Numbered from the stretch's first letter, positions 4,251 through 11,816 are shown. The stretch: DNA of 11,816 nucleotides from an uncultured Eubacteriales bacterium (GCA_902797345.1 CADBSL010000035.1:1-11816), one strand, 5' to 3'. Notes: generated by a model not told the origin, from the sequence alone. Numbers and translations are program-made.

Positions 4251-6344
4251 TTATTCCTTTTCTTTATATCCGCACTCCGAGTTGGAGCATACATATTTCG
4301 CTGTCTTCAGATTCTTCTCCAGCATCATCGCCCCGCACTTCGGACACTTCCGGTTGGTGGGCTTGGACCAGGCCACGAATTTGCATTCCGGGAAGCCGCT
4401 GCACCCGTAAAAGATGCGCCCCCGTTTGCTCTTCCGTTCCAGGATGTCCTTGCCGCAGACCGGGCATGGGACCCCGATCTTGTGGACGATGGGCTTGGTG
4501 TTTTTACAATCCGGATATCCGCTGCAGGCGATGAACTCCCCGAAACGCCCGAATTTTTTCACCATGGGTTTCCCGCAGATCTCGCAGACTTCTCCGGTGG
4601 GCTCCTCTTTCAGCTCGATCTTTTCGATGCTTTGGTCGGCTTCCTTCAGTTCTTCCTGGAAGGGGCCGTAAAACTCTCCGATGATCTCCTTCCAGTCATC
4701 CCCTCTGGTCTCGATGGAATCCAGTTTATCCTCCATCTGAGCCGTGAATCCAGCGTCCACGATATTCTGGAAATAGGTCTCCATCAACTCCGTCACCGTG
4801 AAGCCCAGTTCCGTGGGGATCAGGGTCTTCTTCTCCCGACGCACGTATTTCCGGTCCAGGAGGGTGGAGACGATGGGTGCGTAGGTACTGGGCCGGCCGA
4901 TGTCCTGCTCCTCCAGGTGTTTGATCAGAGAAGCTTCGGTGAATCGGGCGGGGGGCTGAGTGAACTTCTGCTCCGCCTTCACATCCTTTTCCTTCAGGGA
5001 CTGTCCTTCCGTGAGGGCCGGTAATTTGGTCTCACCGTCATCTTTCAGATCGTAGACTTTCCGGAACCCGTCAAACAGGATCCGGTTGCCGCTGGCCCGG
5101 AAGGTATAACGTCCGTTCAGGATCGATACATTCTGTACGTCGTACTTTGCCGACGCCATCTGGGAAGCCACGAAACGGCACCAGATCAGCTTATACAGGT
5201 TGTACTGGTCCTTCGTGAGGGAGTCTTTGATGCTGTCCGGCGTCCGGGTCACCGAAGTGGGCCGGATCGCTTCATGCGCATCCTGGACGTCCTTCTTTCT
5301 GTTTTTAAAGTAATTGCCGGCGTAATATTCCGGTCCGTATTCTTTTTGGATATAGTCCTTCGCCATGGCCCGGGCTTCCTCCGAGACTCTGACCGAGTCC
5401 GTACGGATATAGGAAACCAGACCGACCGTGCCCTCGCCTTTGATGTCGATGCCCTCATAAAGCTGCTGGGCCGTGAACATCGTCCGGCGGGTCAGGAACC
5501 CCAGCTTGGAAGAGGCTTCCTGCTGAAGGGTACTGGTGGTGAAAGGCGGCAGGGGCTTCCGGGTCGTGGTCTTGTTTTCGATCCCTGCCACAGAAAACCC
5601 GTTCTTCTTCAGGTCTTCCAGCACCTGATCCGCTTCTTCTTTGCTTCGAAGAGTGATCTTCTTCCCGTCTCTTTCCGCCAACCTGGCTTCAAAGGTCCTC
5701 ACCCGGCTGTCTCCGTGGAATACCGCCGTCACCGGCCAGTATTCTTCCGGTATGAAGGCCTGGATCTCCCGCTCCTTGTCGCAGATGATCTTCAGAGCAG
5801 CAGACTGGACTCTTCCTGCGGACAGTCCCCAGCGGATCTTCCGCCACAGAAGGGGGCTGATCTGATAGCCCACCAGCCGGTCCAGGACTCTCCGGGCCTG
5901 CTGAGCGTCCACCAGGTTCCTGTTGATGGTCCGGGGGTGCTTCGCTGCGTTTTTGATGGCGTCTTTGGTGATCTCGTGAAATTCGATCCGGCACACATCG
6001 GATTCATCGATCCCCAGGATGTTTGCCAGATGCCAGGAGATCGCCTCCCCTTCCCGGTCCGGGTCAGTAGCCAGCATGACTTTTTTCGCAGACTTGGCTT
6101 CTTTCTTCAGTTCTTTGATCAAAGGCCCTTTGCCTTTGATGGTGATATATTTGGGTTCAAACCCGTGATCCACATCGATCCCCAGCGTGCTCTTGGGCAG
6201 ATCCCGGACATGTCCCACCGAAGCCACCACCTTGTAGCGGCTCCCCAGGAACTTCCCGATGGATTTGGCCTTAGCCGGAGATTCCACGATCACGAGGGTC
6301 TTCTCGTTGCCTTTAGGTTTTGTTTTCGCTGTTGCGTTAGCCAT
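4251..6344 (-). CDS. topA: DNA topoisomerase I (type IA)
   Basis: TopA relaxes negatively supercoiled DNA through a transient 5'-phosphotyrosine link. The 697-residue product matches the Firmicutes length (Bacillus 691). The TOPRIM domain spans about 15-130, with the catalytic glutamate in VESPAKA (E21) and the metal-binding DPDREGE (94-100). The catalytic tyrosine is Y312 in SYIRTDS. HEAIRPTS (357-364) and DIGRPSTYAPIV (481-492) are further family signatures. Three four-cysteine zinc ribbons end the protein (C587/C590/C607/C613, C627/C630/C648/C654, C667/C670/C686/C691), all complete. The start follows GGAG by 7 nt. It is 69 nt downstream of dprA, the largest gap inside the run, where a candidate promoter lies. 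Confidence 0.98.
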   Translation of the reverse strand: MANATAKTKPKGNEKTLVIVESPAKAKSIGKFLGSRYKVVASVGHVRDLPKSTLGIDVDHGFEPKYITIKGKGPLIKELKKEAKSAKKVMLATDPDREGEAISWHLANILGIDESDVCRIEFHEITKDAIKNAAKHPRTINRNLVDAQQARRVLDRLVGYQISPLLWRKIRWGLSAGRVQSAALKIICDKEREIQAFIPEEYWPVTAVFHGDSRVRTFEARLAERDGKKITLRSKEEADQVLEDLKKNGFSVAGIENKTTTRKPLPPFTTSTLQQEASSKLGFLTRRTMFTAQQLYEGIDIKGEGTVGLVSYIRTDSVRVSEEARAMAKDYIQKEYGPEYYAGNYFKNRKKDVQDAHEAIRPTSVTRTPDSIKDSLTKDQYNLYKLIWCRFVASQMASAKYDVQNVSILNGRYTFRASGNRILFDGFRKVYDLKDDGETKLPALTEGQSLKEKDVKAEQKFTQPPARFTEASLIKHLEEQDIGRPSTYAPIVSTLLDRKYVRREKKTLIPTELGFTVTELMETYFQNIVDAGFTAQMEDKLDSIETRGDDWKEIIGEFYGPFQEELKEADQSIEKIELKEEPTGEVCEICGKPMVKKFGRFGEFIACSGYPDCKNTKPIVHKIGVPCPVCGKDILERKSKRGRIFYGCSGFPECKFVAWSKPTNRKCPKCGAMMLEKNLKTAKYVCSNSECGYKEKE

Positions 6345-6395
6345 TCTCTTACTCCAATACTGTAGTTTGAAGGAACTGTGTATTCCTAAATGATT

Positions 6396-6424
6396 AGTAT
6401 AGCTCCTCCCGAACTATTTTGCAA
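6396..6424 (-). promoter_or_regulatory. Candidate internal promoter for topA and downstream genes
   Basis: On the minus strand TTGCAA (6419-6424, 4 of 6) and TATACT (6396-6401, 5 of 6) are 17 bp apart. The -35 box falls in the last codons of dprA and the -10 box in the 69-nt dprA-topA gap. A separate start for topA-hslV-hslU-codY would uncouple these housekeeping genes from comM-dprA. A 5-bp hairpin (AGGAA/TTCCT, 6371-6387) lies in the resulting leader. Confidence 0.4.
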
Positions 6425-7463
6425 TCATTATTTTTCCACCGCTTTTTCGGACCAGACCCTTGATCTCCATCACCGTCAGCAGCCCGGCGACCTCCCCGGG
6501 GGATTTCCCCGTCAACGAGCACAGCTCATCGGCTCCGGTCATGCCGATCTGCCGGATCGTCCGGTACAGGAGTTCCTCATCCTTTCCCATAGCCGGCAGT
6601 TTCAGCGGTCCCGGTTCGGTCCGTTTCTCGATCCCCAGCTCCTGAAGGATGCTCTCCGTACTGATCAGCGGAACCGCCCCCTCCCGGATCAACCGGTTGG
6701 TCCCCCGGCTCATGATGCTGGTGATATTCCCGGGAAGAGCCAGGACATCCCTCCCCTGTTCCAACGCCATCCCGGCGGTGATGGAGGTGCCGCTTCGCTC
6801 GTCCGCCTCCACCACGATCACCGCTTCGCTGATGCCGCTGATGATCCGATTCCGAAGGGGGTAGTTTTCCGGAAGCCCCGGCGTCCCCGGCATTTGTTCC
6901 GACAGGATGCACCCGCCTCCTTCCAGGATATCCTCCATCAGCTTCCGGTGGGAAGAGGGAGTGCAGATGTCTGCGCCGCTTCCCAGCACCGCCGCCGTAT
7001 AACCTCCCCCTTTCAGGCATCCCCGGTGAGCCTGTCCGTCAGCCCCCAGGGCCATTCCGCTGACGACGCCAATACCGTTCTCTCCCAGGATCTTTCCAAA
7101 ATCAAAGGCCATTTTCTGCCCGTAGGGGGTCGCTTTCCGGGAACCGACGATGGCACAGCAGCGCATTTCCGCCTCCGGCAGCCTCCCCCGGGCAAAGAGG
7201 ACCCAGGGAGGATCGTGGATCTCCTTCAGGTTTTGGGGATACTCGGGATCCGTCATCCGGATCATCCGGATCCGGTTTTGTTCCGCCCGTTCCAGACACC
7301 GCCGGTAAAAATCCAGATCCCGGTTCCATTTGGGGCAGGCGCCGCTTTCAAAAAAGCTTTTCAGATCCTCCGGATCCGCCTGCTGCAGCAGGCGCCGCAG
7401 GTTCACCCCCGCCTGATCCGAAAACCACAGGTCATATTCATTGATAGTCATCTGTCTGTCCAT
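6414..7463 (-). CDS. dprA: DNA-processing protein DprA (Smf)
   Basis: DprA binds incoming single-stranded DNA during natural transformation and loads RecA onto it. The 349-residue product has an N-terminal helical domain (about 1-90) and the Rossmann-like DprA core (about 100-275): AIVGSRKATPYG (104-115), SGMALGADGQAH (135-146), LGSGAD (160-165), YPLRNRIISGIS (201-212), SGTSITAGMALEQGRDVLALPG (224-245) and GTNRLIREGA (254-263). A C-terminal winged helix covers about 295-349. The ATG at 7461-7463 has GGAG 5 nt upstream. An alternative ATG four codons later has no clear site, and the longer frame adds 14 residues read through comM. It overlaps the end of comM by 26 nt, implying coupling. DprA is also common in species with no proven competence. 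Confidence 0.94.
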   Translation of the reverse strand: MDRQMTINEYDLWFSDQAGVNLRRLLQQADPEDLKSFFESGACPKWNRDLDFYRRCLERAEQNRIRMIRMTDPEYPQNLKEIHDPPWVLFARGRLPEAEMRCCAIVGSRKATPYGQKMAFDFGKILGENGIGVVSGMALGADGQAHRGCLKGGGYTAAVLGSGADICTPSSHRKLMEDILEGGGCILSEQMPGTPGLPENYPLRNRIISGISEAVIVVEADERSGTSITAGMALEQGRDVLALPGNITSIMSRGTNRLIREGAVPLISTESILQELGIEKRTEPGPLKLPAMGKDEELLYRTIRQIGMTGADELCSLTGKSPGEVAGLLTVMEIKGLVRKSGGKIMIAK

Positions 7464-8994
7464 CCCTTCTCCGGTACTGGAGGGCCTCCGCCACATGCTC
7501 CGCACCGATCTCTTCTTTCCCTTCCAGATCCGCGATGGTACGGGACACCTTCAGCAGCTTATCCCGTCCCCTCAGGCTCACTTTGAGCTGTCTGCAACCC
7601 AGATCGTACACTTCCTTTGCCTCCGGAGAAAGCCCGCAGTATTTTTTCATCAGGTTCCCCCGAAGCTGGGAGTTGTAACGGATCTCTTCCTTATTATAGC
7701 GCTCTTCCTGGACCGCCCGGGCCTTCTCGATCCGTTCCCTCATATCCGCAGAACTCCGGCACTCCCTTTCCGCAGACCGCTTCCACTCCGGGGAATCATA
7801 GTCGATGGCGGACAGGTCCACGAAGATATCGAACCGGTCCATGATCGGTCCCGACAGCTTTTCCTGGTACCGGCGGATCTGCTGCATACTGCAGGTACAC
7901 CGCCGGGTCTCATCCCCAAAATATCCGCAGGGGCAGGGATTCCTGGCCCCTATCAACATGAATTTGCTGGGATAGGTGATCTTGGAGCTGCTTCTGGAGA
8001 TGGTGATCTTCTCATCTTCCAGAGGCTGACGGAGGGCCTCCAGCACGTCCCGCCGCATCTCCGGCATCTCGTCCAAAAACAGAGTTCCCAGGTGGGCCAG
8101 GGTGATCTCCCCGGGTCGGGGGATCCCGGAGCCCCCTCCCACCATGGCTGCCAGGGAAACATTCCCCGCCGGAGCCCGGAAGGGCCGCCGGGAGATGAGC
8201 CCTCCCTCTTCCGGTTCCATCCCGGAAAGGCTGTACAGCTTCGTCACCTCCAGCATCTCTTCATATGTCATCCCCGGCATCACCGTGGGGATCCGTTTGG
8301 CCATCATGCTCTTCCCGCAGCCCGGCGGTCCGGTAAACAGCAGGTGGTGGAACCCGCTGACGCTGATCTCAATGGCCCGCTTGGCCTCTTCTCGTCCCAG
8401 CACCTCCGAAAAATTCTCCTCGGCATCCGGACTCTCAAAGGCCGAAGGGGGACGTTTCCCCCGGACCGGTTCAATGGCCTCCTCTCCGTTGATAAAGGCA
8501 AATGCCTGGCGGAGCGTCTCCACCGGATACAGATCTACGTCCTCCACCACCGCCACGTTTTTCAGGTTCTCCCGGGGAAGGATGATCTTTTTCACGCCCT
8601 TCTGCTTCAGTCCGATGCACATCGGGAGGGCCTGAAACACGCCTTCCACCCGTCCGTCCAGGGACAGTTCTCCGATCACCGCGAACTCTTCCAGTTCCTC
8701 CGGAGGGATAGCCGCTGTCCCGGCCAGTATACTCAGGGCGATGGGCAGGTCCAGGTGCGTCCCCTCCTTCTTCGTGCCCGCCGGCGACAGGTTGATGGTG
8801 ATCCTTTTGTTCACCGGAAAATCCAGCCGCGAATTCAGGATCGCCGCCCGGAGCCGGTCCCGGGATTCCCGGACCGCCGCGTCCGGCAGCCCCACCATAT
8901 TTAGCAAAGGCATTCCCTTGGACAGATCGCACTCCACCCGGATCATCTCTGCATCCACTCCGGCAATCGTACAGCTCTTGATAAACGATACCAT
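7438..8994 (-). CDS. comM: ComM/YifB-family Mg-chelatase-like AAA+ ATPase
   Basis: ComM is a hexameric helicase that promotes branch migration during integration of transforming DNA, as shown in Gram-negative species; the Firmicutes homologues are often called YifB. From the chosen ATG the product has 518 residues. An N-terminal Lon-protease-like (ChlI) domain covers about 1-170 (VGLPDAAVRESRDRLRAA at 34-51, INLSPAGTKKEG at 67-78). The AAA+ core has Walker A GPPGCGKS (222-229), Walker B LFLDEMPE (305-312), a four-cysteine segment NPCPCGYFGDETRRCTC (352-368) and SGPIMDRFD (381-389). A C-terminal Mg-chelatase helical domain ends the protein. A TTG nine codons earlier is possible, but the ATG at 8992-8994 precedes the conserved MVSFIKSCTIAGV. 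It is first in the run, and its end overlaps dprA. Confidence 0.94.
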   Translation of the reverse strand: MVSFIKSCTIAGVDAEMIRVECDLSKGMPLLNMVGLPDAAVRESRDRLRAAILNSRLDFPVNKRITINLSPAGTKKEGTHLDLPIALSILAGTAAIPPEELEEFAVIGELSLDGRVEGVFQALPMCIGLKQKGVKKIILPRENLKNVAVVEDVDLYPVETLRQAFAFINGEEAIEPVRGKRPPSAFESPDAEENFSEVLGREEAKRAIEISVSGFHHLLFTGPPGCGKSMMAKRIPTVMPGMTYEEMLEVTKLYSLSGMEPEEGGLISRRPFRAPAGNVSLAAMVGGGSGIPRPGEITLAHLGTLFLDEMPEMRRDVLEALRQPLEDEKITISRSSSKITYPSKFMLIGARNPCPCGYFGDETRRCTCSMQQIRRYQEKLSGPIMDRFDIFVDLSAIDYDSPEWKRSAERECRSSADMRERIEKARAVQEERYNKEEIRYNSQLRGNLMKKYCGLSPEAKEVYDLGCRQLKVSLRGRDKLLKVSRTIADLEGKEEIGAEHVAEALQYRRRDGQTDDYQ

Positions 8995-9038
8995 ATTACC
9001 ATTCCCTTTCTTTGTTCCCAATATCAGTTTGTCTTTAC

Positions 9039-9067
9039 ATATTATCCCTTTTATTCTAATTTGTCCA
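9039..9067 (-). promoter_or_regulatory. Candidate promoter of comM and the downstream run
   Basis: On the minus strand TGGACA (9062-9067, 5 of 6) is 17 bp from TAATAT (9039-9044, 4 of 6). GATAAT, offset by two bases, would give a 15-bp spacer. The expected leader is short, roughly 40 nt. The -35 box is the mirror image of the trkA -35 box, so the two divergent promoters share a 9-bp dyad. Confidence 0.55.
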
Positions 9068-9096
9068 TCCCCTTTTTGCGAAATTCTATGGACAAA
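9060..9096. repeat. 9-bp dyad in the comM-trkA divergent promoter region
   Basis: TTTGTCCAT (9060-9068) and ATGGACAAA (9088-9096) are perfect inverted copies separated by 19 bp. Each arm contains the -35 box of one of the two divergent promoters. Arm centres are 28 bp apart, close to but not exactly three helical turns. It may be a shared operator or simply two similar -35 boxes with matching flanks. Confidence 0.5.
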
Positions 9097-9116
9097 ATCC
9101 CGTTTGGTGATACAAT
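9089..9116 (+). promoter_or_regulatory. Promoter of trkA (TGGACA-16-TACAAT, extended -10)
   Basis: TGGACA (9089-9094, 5 of 6) lies 16 bp before TACAAT (9111-9116, 5 of 6), which is preceded by TGA and so makes an extended -10. The predicted start is near 9123, about 37 nt before the trkA ATG. No riboswitch-sized leader fits here, so any c-di-AMP riboswitch control of this operon is unlikely at this promoter. Confidence 0.65.
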
Positions 9117-9159
9117 AAGGATATTATTAAGGAAGTATAAATACGTTACGGAGAGTACA

Positions 9160-10524
9160 ATGAGAATCATGATCGTCGGAGCAGGGAAACTGGGGATGAA
9201 AGTCGCCTCCTCTCTGATCTCATCGGACAATTACATCACACTGATCGACATCAACCCGAAGGTGATCCAGAAAACCAACAACGAGATGGATGTTCTGGGC
9301 ATCGTCGGCGACGGTCTGGAGGCCGACATCTACGAAGAAGTCAATGTCAAGCAGTATGACATCGTGCTGGCGTTGACGGACAGCGACGAAAAGAACCTGG
9401 TGATCGGCGGAGTGGTCAAGAAAATGGGCTGCAAAAAAGTCGTTGCCCGTCTTCGGGGTCCGGAGTATATGAACCACCAGGAACTGATGAAGAACACCTT
9501 CAACATCGACCAGGTGCTGAATCCGGATATGCTGGTCTCCCACGAGATCTTCAACTATCTGATCAACCAGCACAAGGATTTCAATCAGTTTTTCACCGGT
9601 CCCACCATCGGGATGCTGGAAGTGAAGGCCGAGACGATCAAAGGCATGGTCGGCGACAGGGTGCTGAATGCCTCCAATTATCTGGAGAACATGCTGATCG
9701 TTTCCATTTCAAGAAAAGGGAAGCTGATCATCCCCAAGAGCCACGTCACCATCGAAGAGGACGATATCCTCTATCTTCTGGGGAAGAAGACCGATATCGC
9801 CAAACTCTCTCCCTATATCGATACCAAAGTCGAAGGCGCCAACATCAAAAAAGTCATGATCATGGGCGGCGGAAAGACCGGTTTCTACCTGGGAAAACTG
9901 CTTTCCGAAGCCGGGATCAACGTCAAGGTCATTGAAAAAGACCGGGAACGCTGCGAATACCTGGCGGAAAAGCTCCCCGGGGTGCTGGTGCTCCACGGCG
10001 ATGCGACGGATATGTCCCTCCTTCAGGAAGAAAACCTGTCTTCCATGGACGCTTTCGTCAGCGCCACCGGTTATGATGAAGATAATATTATTTTAGCCCT
10101 CACTGCCCAGCAATACGGGGTCAAGGAGGTCCTGGCCAAAACCAGCCGGGGCAACTATACCCTTCTTATGGACAAAGTGGGCGTCAATACACTCAACACT
10201 CTGGAGATCACCTCCAGCCACATCCTGCGGCTGGTCCAGGCCCGGAGCTTTGTTTCTTCTTCCTTCTTCCTGCAGGGACAGGCAGAAGTGCTGGAAGTCA
10301 TTGCCCAGCGGGATATGATGATCACCGGGAAACAATTGAAAGAACTGGATTTCCCCAAGGGAGTGCTGGTATCTCTGATCTATCGGAACAACTCCACCAT
10401 CGTCCCCACAGGCAACACGCAGATCAAGGAAGGCGACCGGCTGATCTTCTTCAGTATGTTGTCGGATGTTCCGGAACTGGAGCGTTTGCTGCGGGCCACG
10501 AGGAAAAGACTGTTTAGAGTTTAG
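9160..10524 (+). CDS. trkA: Trk system potassium uptake protein TrkA (peripheral NAD-binding subunit)
   Basis: TrkA is the cytoplasmic gating subunit that binds nucleotides and controls the membrane channel TrkH. The 454-residue product has the duplicated architecture of full-length TrkA (E. coli 458): RCK N 1 with GAGKLG (7-12) and the acidic ribose contact D30; RCK C 1 (about 140-225); RCK N 2 with GGGKTG (236-241) and E259; and RCK C 2 (about 370-454). The two-fold form distinguishes it from the half-length KtrA. The frame is open 33 codons further upstream, but MRIMIVGAGKLG is the natural N-terminus, and GGAG lies 6 nt before its ATG at 9160. It is first in a trkA-trkH pair, 86 nt before trkH. 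Its stop codon abuts the heptameric element. Confidence 0.96.
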   Translation: MRIMIVGAGKLGMKVASSLISSDNYITLIDINPKVIQKTNNEMDVLGIVGDGLEADIYEEVNVKQYDIVLALTDSDEKNLVIGGVVKKMGCKKVVARLRGPEYMNHQELMKNTFNIDQVLNPDMLVSHEIFNYLINQHKDFNQFFTGPTIGMLEVKAETIKGMVGDRVLNASNYLENMLIVSISRKGKLIIPKSHVTIEEDDILYLLGKKTDIAKLSPYIDTKVEGANIKKVMIMGGGKTGFYLGKLLSEAGINVKVIEKDRERCEYLAEKLPGVLVLHGDATDMSLLQEENLSSMDAFVSATGYDEDNIILALTAQQYGVKEVLAKTSRGNYTLLMDKVGVNTLNTLEITSSHILRLVQARSFVSSSFFLQGQAEVLEVIAQRDMMITGKQLKELDFPKGVLVSLIYRNNSTIVPTGNTQIKEGDRLIFFSMLSDVPELERLLRATRKRLFRV

Positions 10525-10595
10525 AGCCGGAAGCTTGAAGCGGGAAGCGGGAAATAACGAAAGTGCCGGATATCTCCCACTCCAAGCCCCCAGCT
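10523..10595. repeat. Heptameric inverted-repeat element between trkA and trkH
   Basis: Four 7-bp units (AGAGCCG, GAAGCTT, GAAGCGG, GAAGCGG; 10523-10550) start on the trkA stop codon. The block 10525-10545 is an imperfect inverted copy of 10575-10595: 16 of 21 pairs are Watson-Crick, and all five exceptions are transitions that become G-U in minus-strand RNA but A-C in trkAH mRNA. The loop is 29 nt. GCCGGAAGCTTGAAGC (10526-10541) matches 1388-1403 at 15 of 16 positions. The element fills most of the 86-nt trkA-trkH gap. No T-tract follows, so it is not a typical terminator. Confidence 0.6.
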
Positions 10596-10610
10596 AAAAA
10601 GGATAAGAAT

Positions 10611-11816
10611 ATGAATTACCGAGTGGTTGCCCGGACGCTGGGAATGATGCTGGTGATCCTGTCCCTTTGCATGATCCCCATGTTTGTTGTGGGCATTTAC
10701 TATCACGATGAGCGTTCGACGACGTCACTGATGCTGGTTTGCATCGTCATGCTGTTCAGCGGGCTCATATTACGAAACGTAGAAAAGAAAAAAGAAGTGG
10801 TCCGGATCCGGGAAGGGTACCTGATCGTGGTACTGACCTGGTTTTTGGCATGCTTTTGTTTTTCCATGCCTTACTTTGTCTCCGGGGCGATCCCCAATCT
10901 GGCAGATGCCCTCTTCGAAGGCACCTCCGGCATCACCACCACCGGAGCCTCTATTCTGACCAACATCGAAGGTCTCCCGAAGACCATGCTGTTCTGGCGG
11001 GCCTATACCCATTGGATGGGCGGTTTGGGGATCCTGACCATTGCCATCGCCGTCCTGCCCTCTCTGGGGATCAGCGGCTTCCAGATGGCCCGGGCGGAGA
11101 TCTCCAGTTCGGACGTGAACAAGACCGCGCCGAAAATGACGGATGTGGCCAAGCGGCTCTACAAAGTGTATTTCCTTCTGACCGCCATCTGCATCGGTCT
11201 GTTGATGCTGGGCGGTCTGGGGTTCTTCGACGCCTCCACCCACGCATTTTCCGCAGTGGCTACCGGCGGATTTTCCCCTAAGAACGAGAGCGTCGGTGCC
11301 TTCCATAGCCTGTATGTGGAAGTGGTACTGGAAGTATTCATGGTGATCGGTTCCATCAGCTTCCCGGTGATCTACAGTATGGTGGAAAAGCGGCGGTTCC
11401 TGCTATTCCTGAAGCAGCAGGAAGTCCGGTTTTTCCTGATCGTCCTTTTGATCGCGGGCATCTCCTCCACCATTCTTCTGACGGTGACCCACACTTATGC
11501 CAATCTGGGGGAAGCCCTTCGGTACGGCAGCTTCAATCTGGTTTCCGTCATGACCACCACAGGTTTCGCCTCCAATGATTACAACCTCTGGCCACCGGCG
11601 CTGGTGATCCTCCTGCTTCTGATCTCCATCTGCGGCGGGTGCTCCGGCAGTACCGCCGGCGGTGTGAAAGCCATCCGGTTCATGATCACGGCAAAAATCC
11701 TGGCTACGGAATTCCGGAAAAAGCTCCACCCCCGGGGAGTCTTCTCCGTAAAGATCGACAACGAGCCGATCTCCAACGACACCGGCGTGACCGTCTGCTC
11801 CTACCTGCTGTTCTTC
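10611..11816 (+). CDS. trkH: Trk system potassium uptake protein TrkH (membrane channel subunit), truncated by the window edge
   Basis: TrkH is the membrane pore of the Trk potassium importer, a superfamily with four channel-like repeats. The frame is open from the ATG at 10611 to the edge, giving 402 residues of an expected 480 or so. Three of the four P-loop filter segments are visible: TSGITTTGAS (105-114), SAVATGGFSP (214-223) and SVMTTTGFAS (312-321). The conserved HWMGGLGI (134-141) and GGCSGSTAGGVKAIRF (342-357) are also present. Hydrophobic segments lie near 8-30, 37-55, 69-92, 137-152, 185-205, 235-257, 273-292 and 328-342. The start follows AAGGA by 7 nt. It should be co-transcribed with trkA, and the stem-loop element between them may adjust their ratio. 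The fourth filter is outside the window. Confidence 0.95.
   Translation, partial: MNYRVVARTLGMMLVILSLCMIPMFVVGIYYHDERSTTSLMLVCIVMLFSGLILRNVEKKKEVVRIREGYLIVVLTWFLACFCFSMPYFVSGAIPNLADALFEGTSGITTTGASILTNIEGLPKTMLFWRAYTHWMGGLGILTIAIAVLPSLGISGFQMARAEISSSDVNKTAPKMTDVAKRLYKVYFLLTAICIGLLMLGGLGFFDASTHAFSAVATGGFSPKNESVGAFHSLYVEVVLEVFMVIGSISFPVIYSMVEKRRFLLFLKQQEVRFFLIVLLIAGISSTILLTVTHTYANLGEALRYGSFNLVSVMTTTGFASNDYNLWPPALVILLLLISICGGCSGSTAGGVKAIRFMITAKILATEFRKKLHPRGVFSVKIDNEPISNDTGVTVCSYLLFF

Noticed and set aside
2343..5024. Very long plus-strand open frame (893 codons) opposite hslU, hslV and topA
   Set aside because: It spans three well-identified genes and their gaps on the other strand, and its product is Leu/His/Gly-rich with no recognisable domain. 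It results from codon use in the real genes.
6390..7586. Long plus-strand open frame opposite dprA
   Set aside because: Same reason: antisense to a complete conserved gene, with a low-complexity Pro/His-rich product.
7441..8904. Long plus-strand open frame opposite comM
   Set aside because: It is the complement of a complete AAA+ gene with intact motifs, and no ribosome binding site or domain supports it.
9071..9085. CodY-box-like sequence between comM and trkA
   Set aside because: About 9 of 15 positions match and the central core is wrong.
10770..11306. Minus-strand open frame opposite trkH
   Set aside because: The plus strand encodes a clear TrkH with filter motifs through this region.

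Overview
The window is a compact housekeeping region of a Bacillota (Firmicutes) chromosome with fairly GC-rich coding sequence. The Bacillota assignment rests on a clear CodY regulator next to hslU and hslV, the infC-rpmI-rplT translation operon, AGGAGG-type ribosome binding sites and sigma-A-type promoters. I cannot assign a genus; a member of Clostridia or Negativicutes would fit.

Layout. Positions 1-1371 hold the infC-rpmI-rplT operon (IF3, L35, L20), read on the minus strand from a perfect TTGACA-17-TATAAT promoter. Its leader has an attenuator-like terminator, a competing antiterminator, and infC itself starts at AUU. It ends at a hairpin terminator at 29-60. Positions 1436-9067 hold a minus-strand run in the transcription order comM, dprA, topA, hslV, hslU, codY, with gaps of 12-69 nt and a 26-nt comM/dprA overlap. 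It combines DNA-uptake proteins (ComM, DprA), topoisomerase I, the two-part HslUV protease and the nutrient-sensing repressor CodY. From about 9070 to the right edge the plus strand carries trkA and the first 402 codons of trkH, the two parts of a Trk/Ktr-type potassium uptake system. comM and trkA are divergent, with mirrored -35 boxes between them.

Every gene belongs to a well-known family and I see no phage, CRISPR, insertion sequence or defence genes. The least explained signal is a family of short heptameric arrays (AGCNNNN units) in intergenic DNA at three places: the left edge, between codY and the infC promoter, and between trkA and trkH. Two of the three form inverted repeats. In both of those, nearly all imperfect base pairs become G-U pairs if the minus strand is the RNA, which suggests a dispersed RNA-hairpin or MITE-like element. 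The second item of interest is the infC leader, where a 10-bp long-range pairing would exclude the terminator hairpin.
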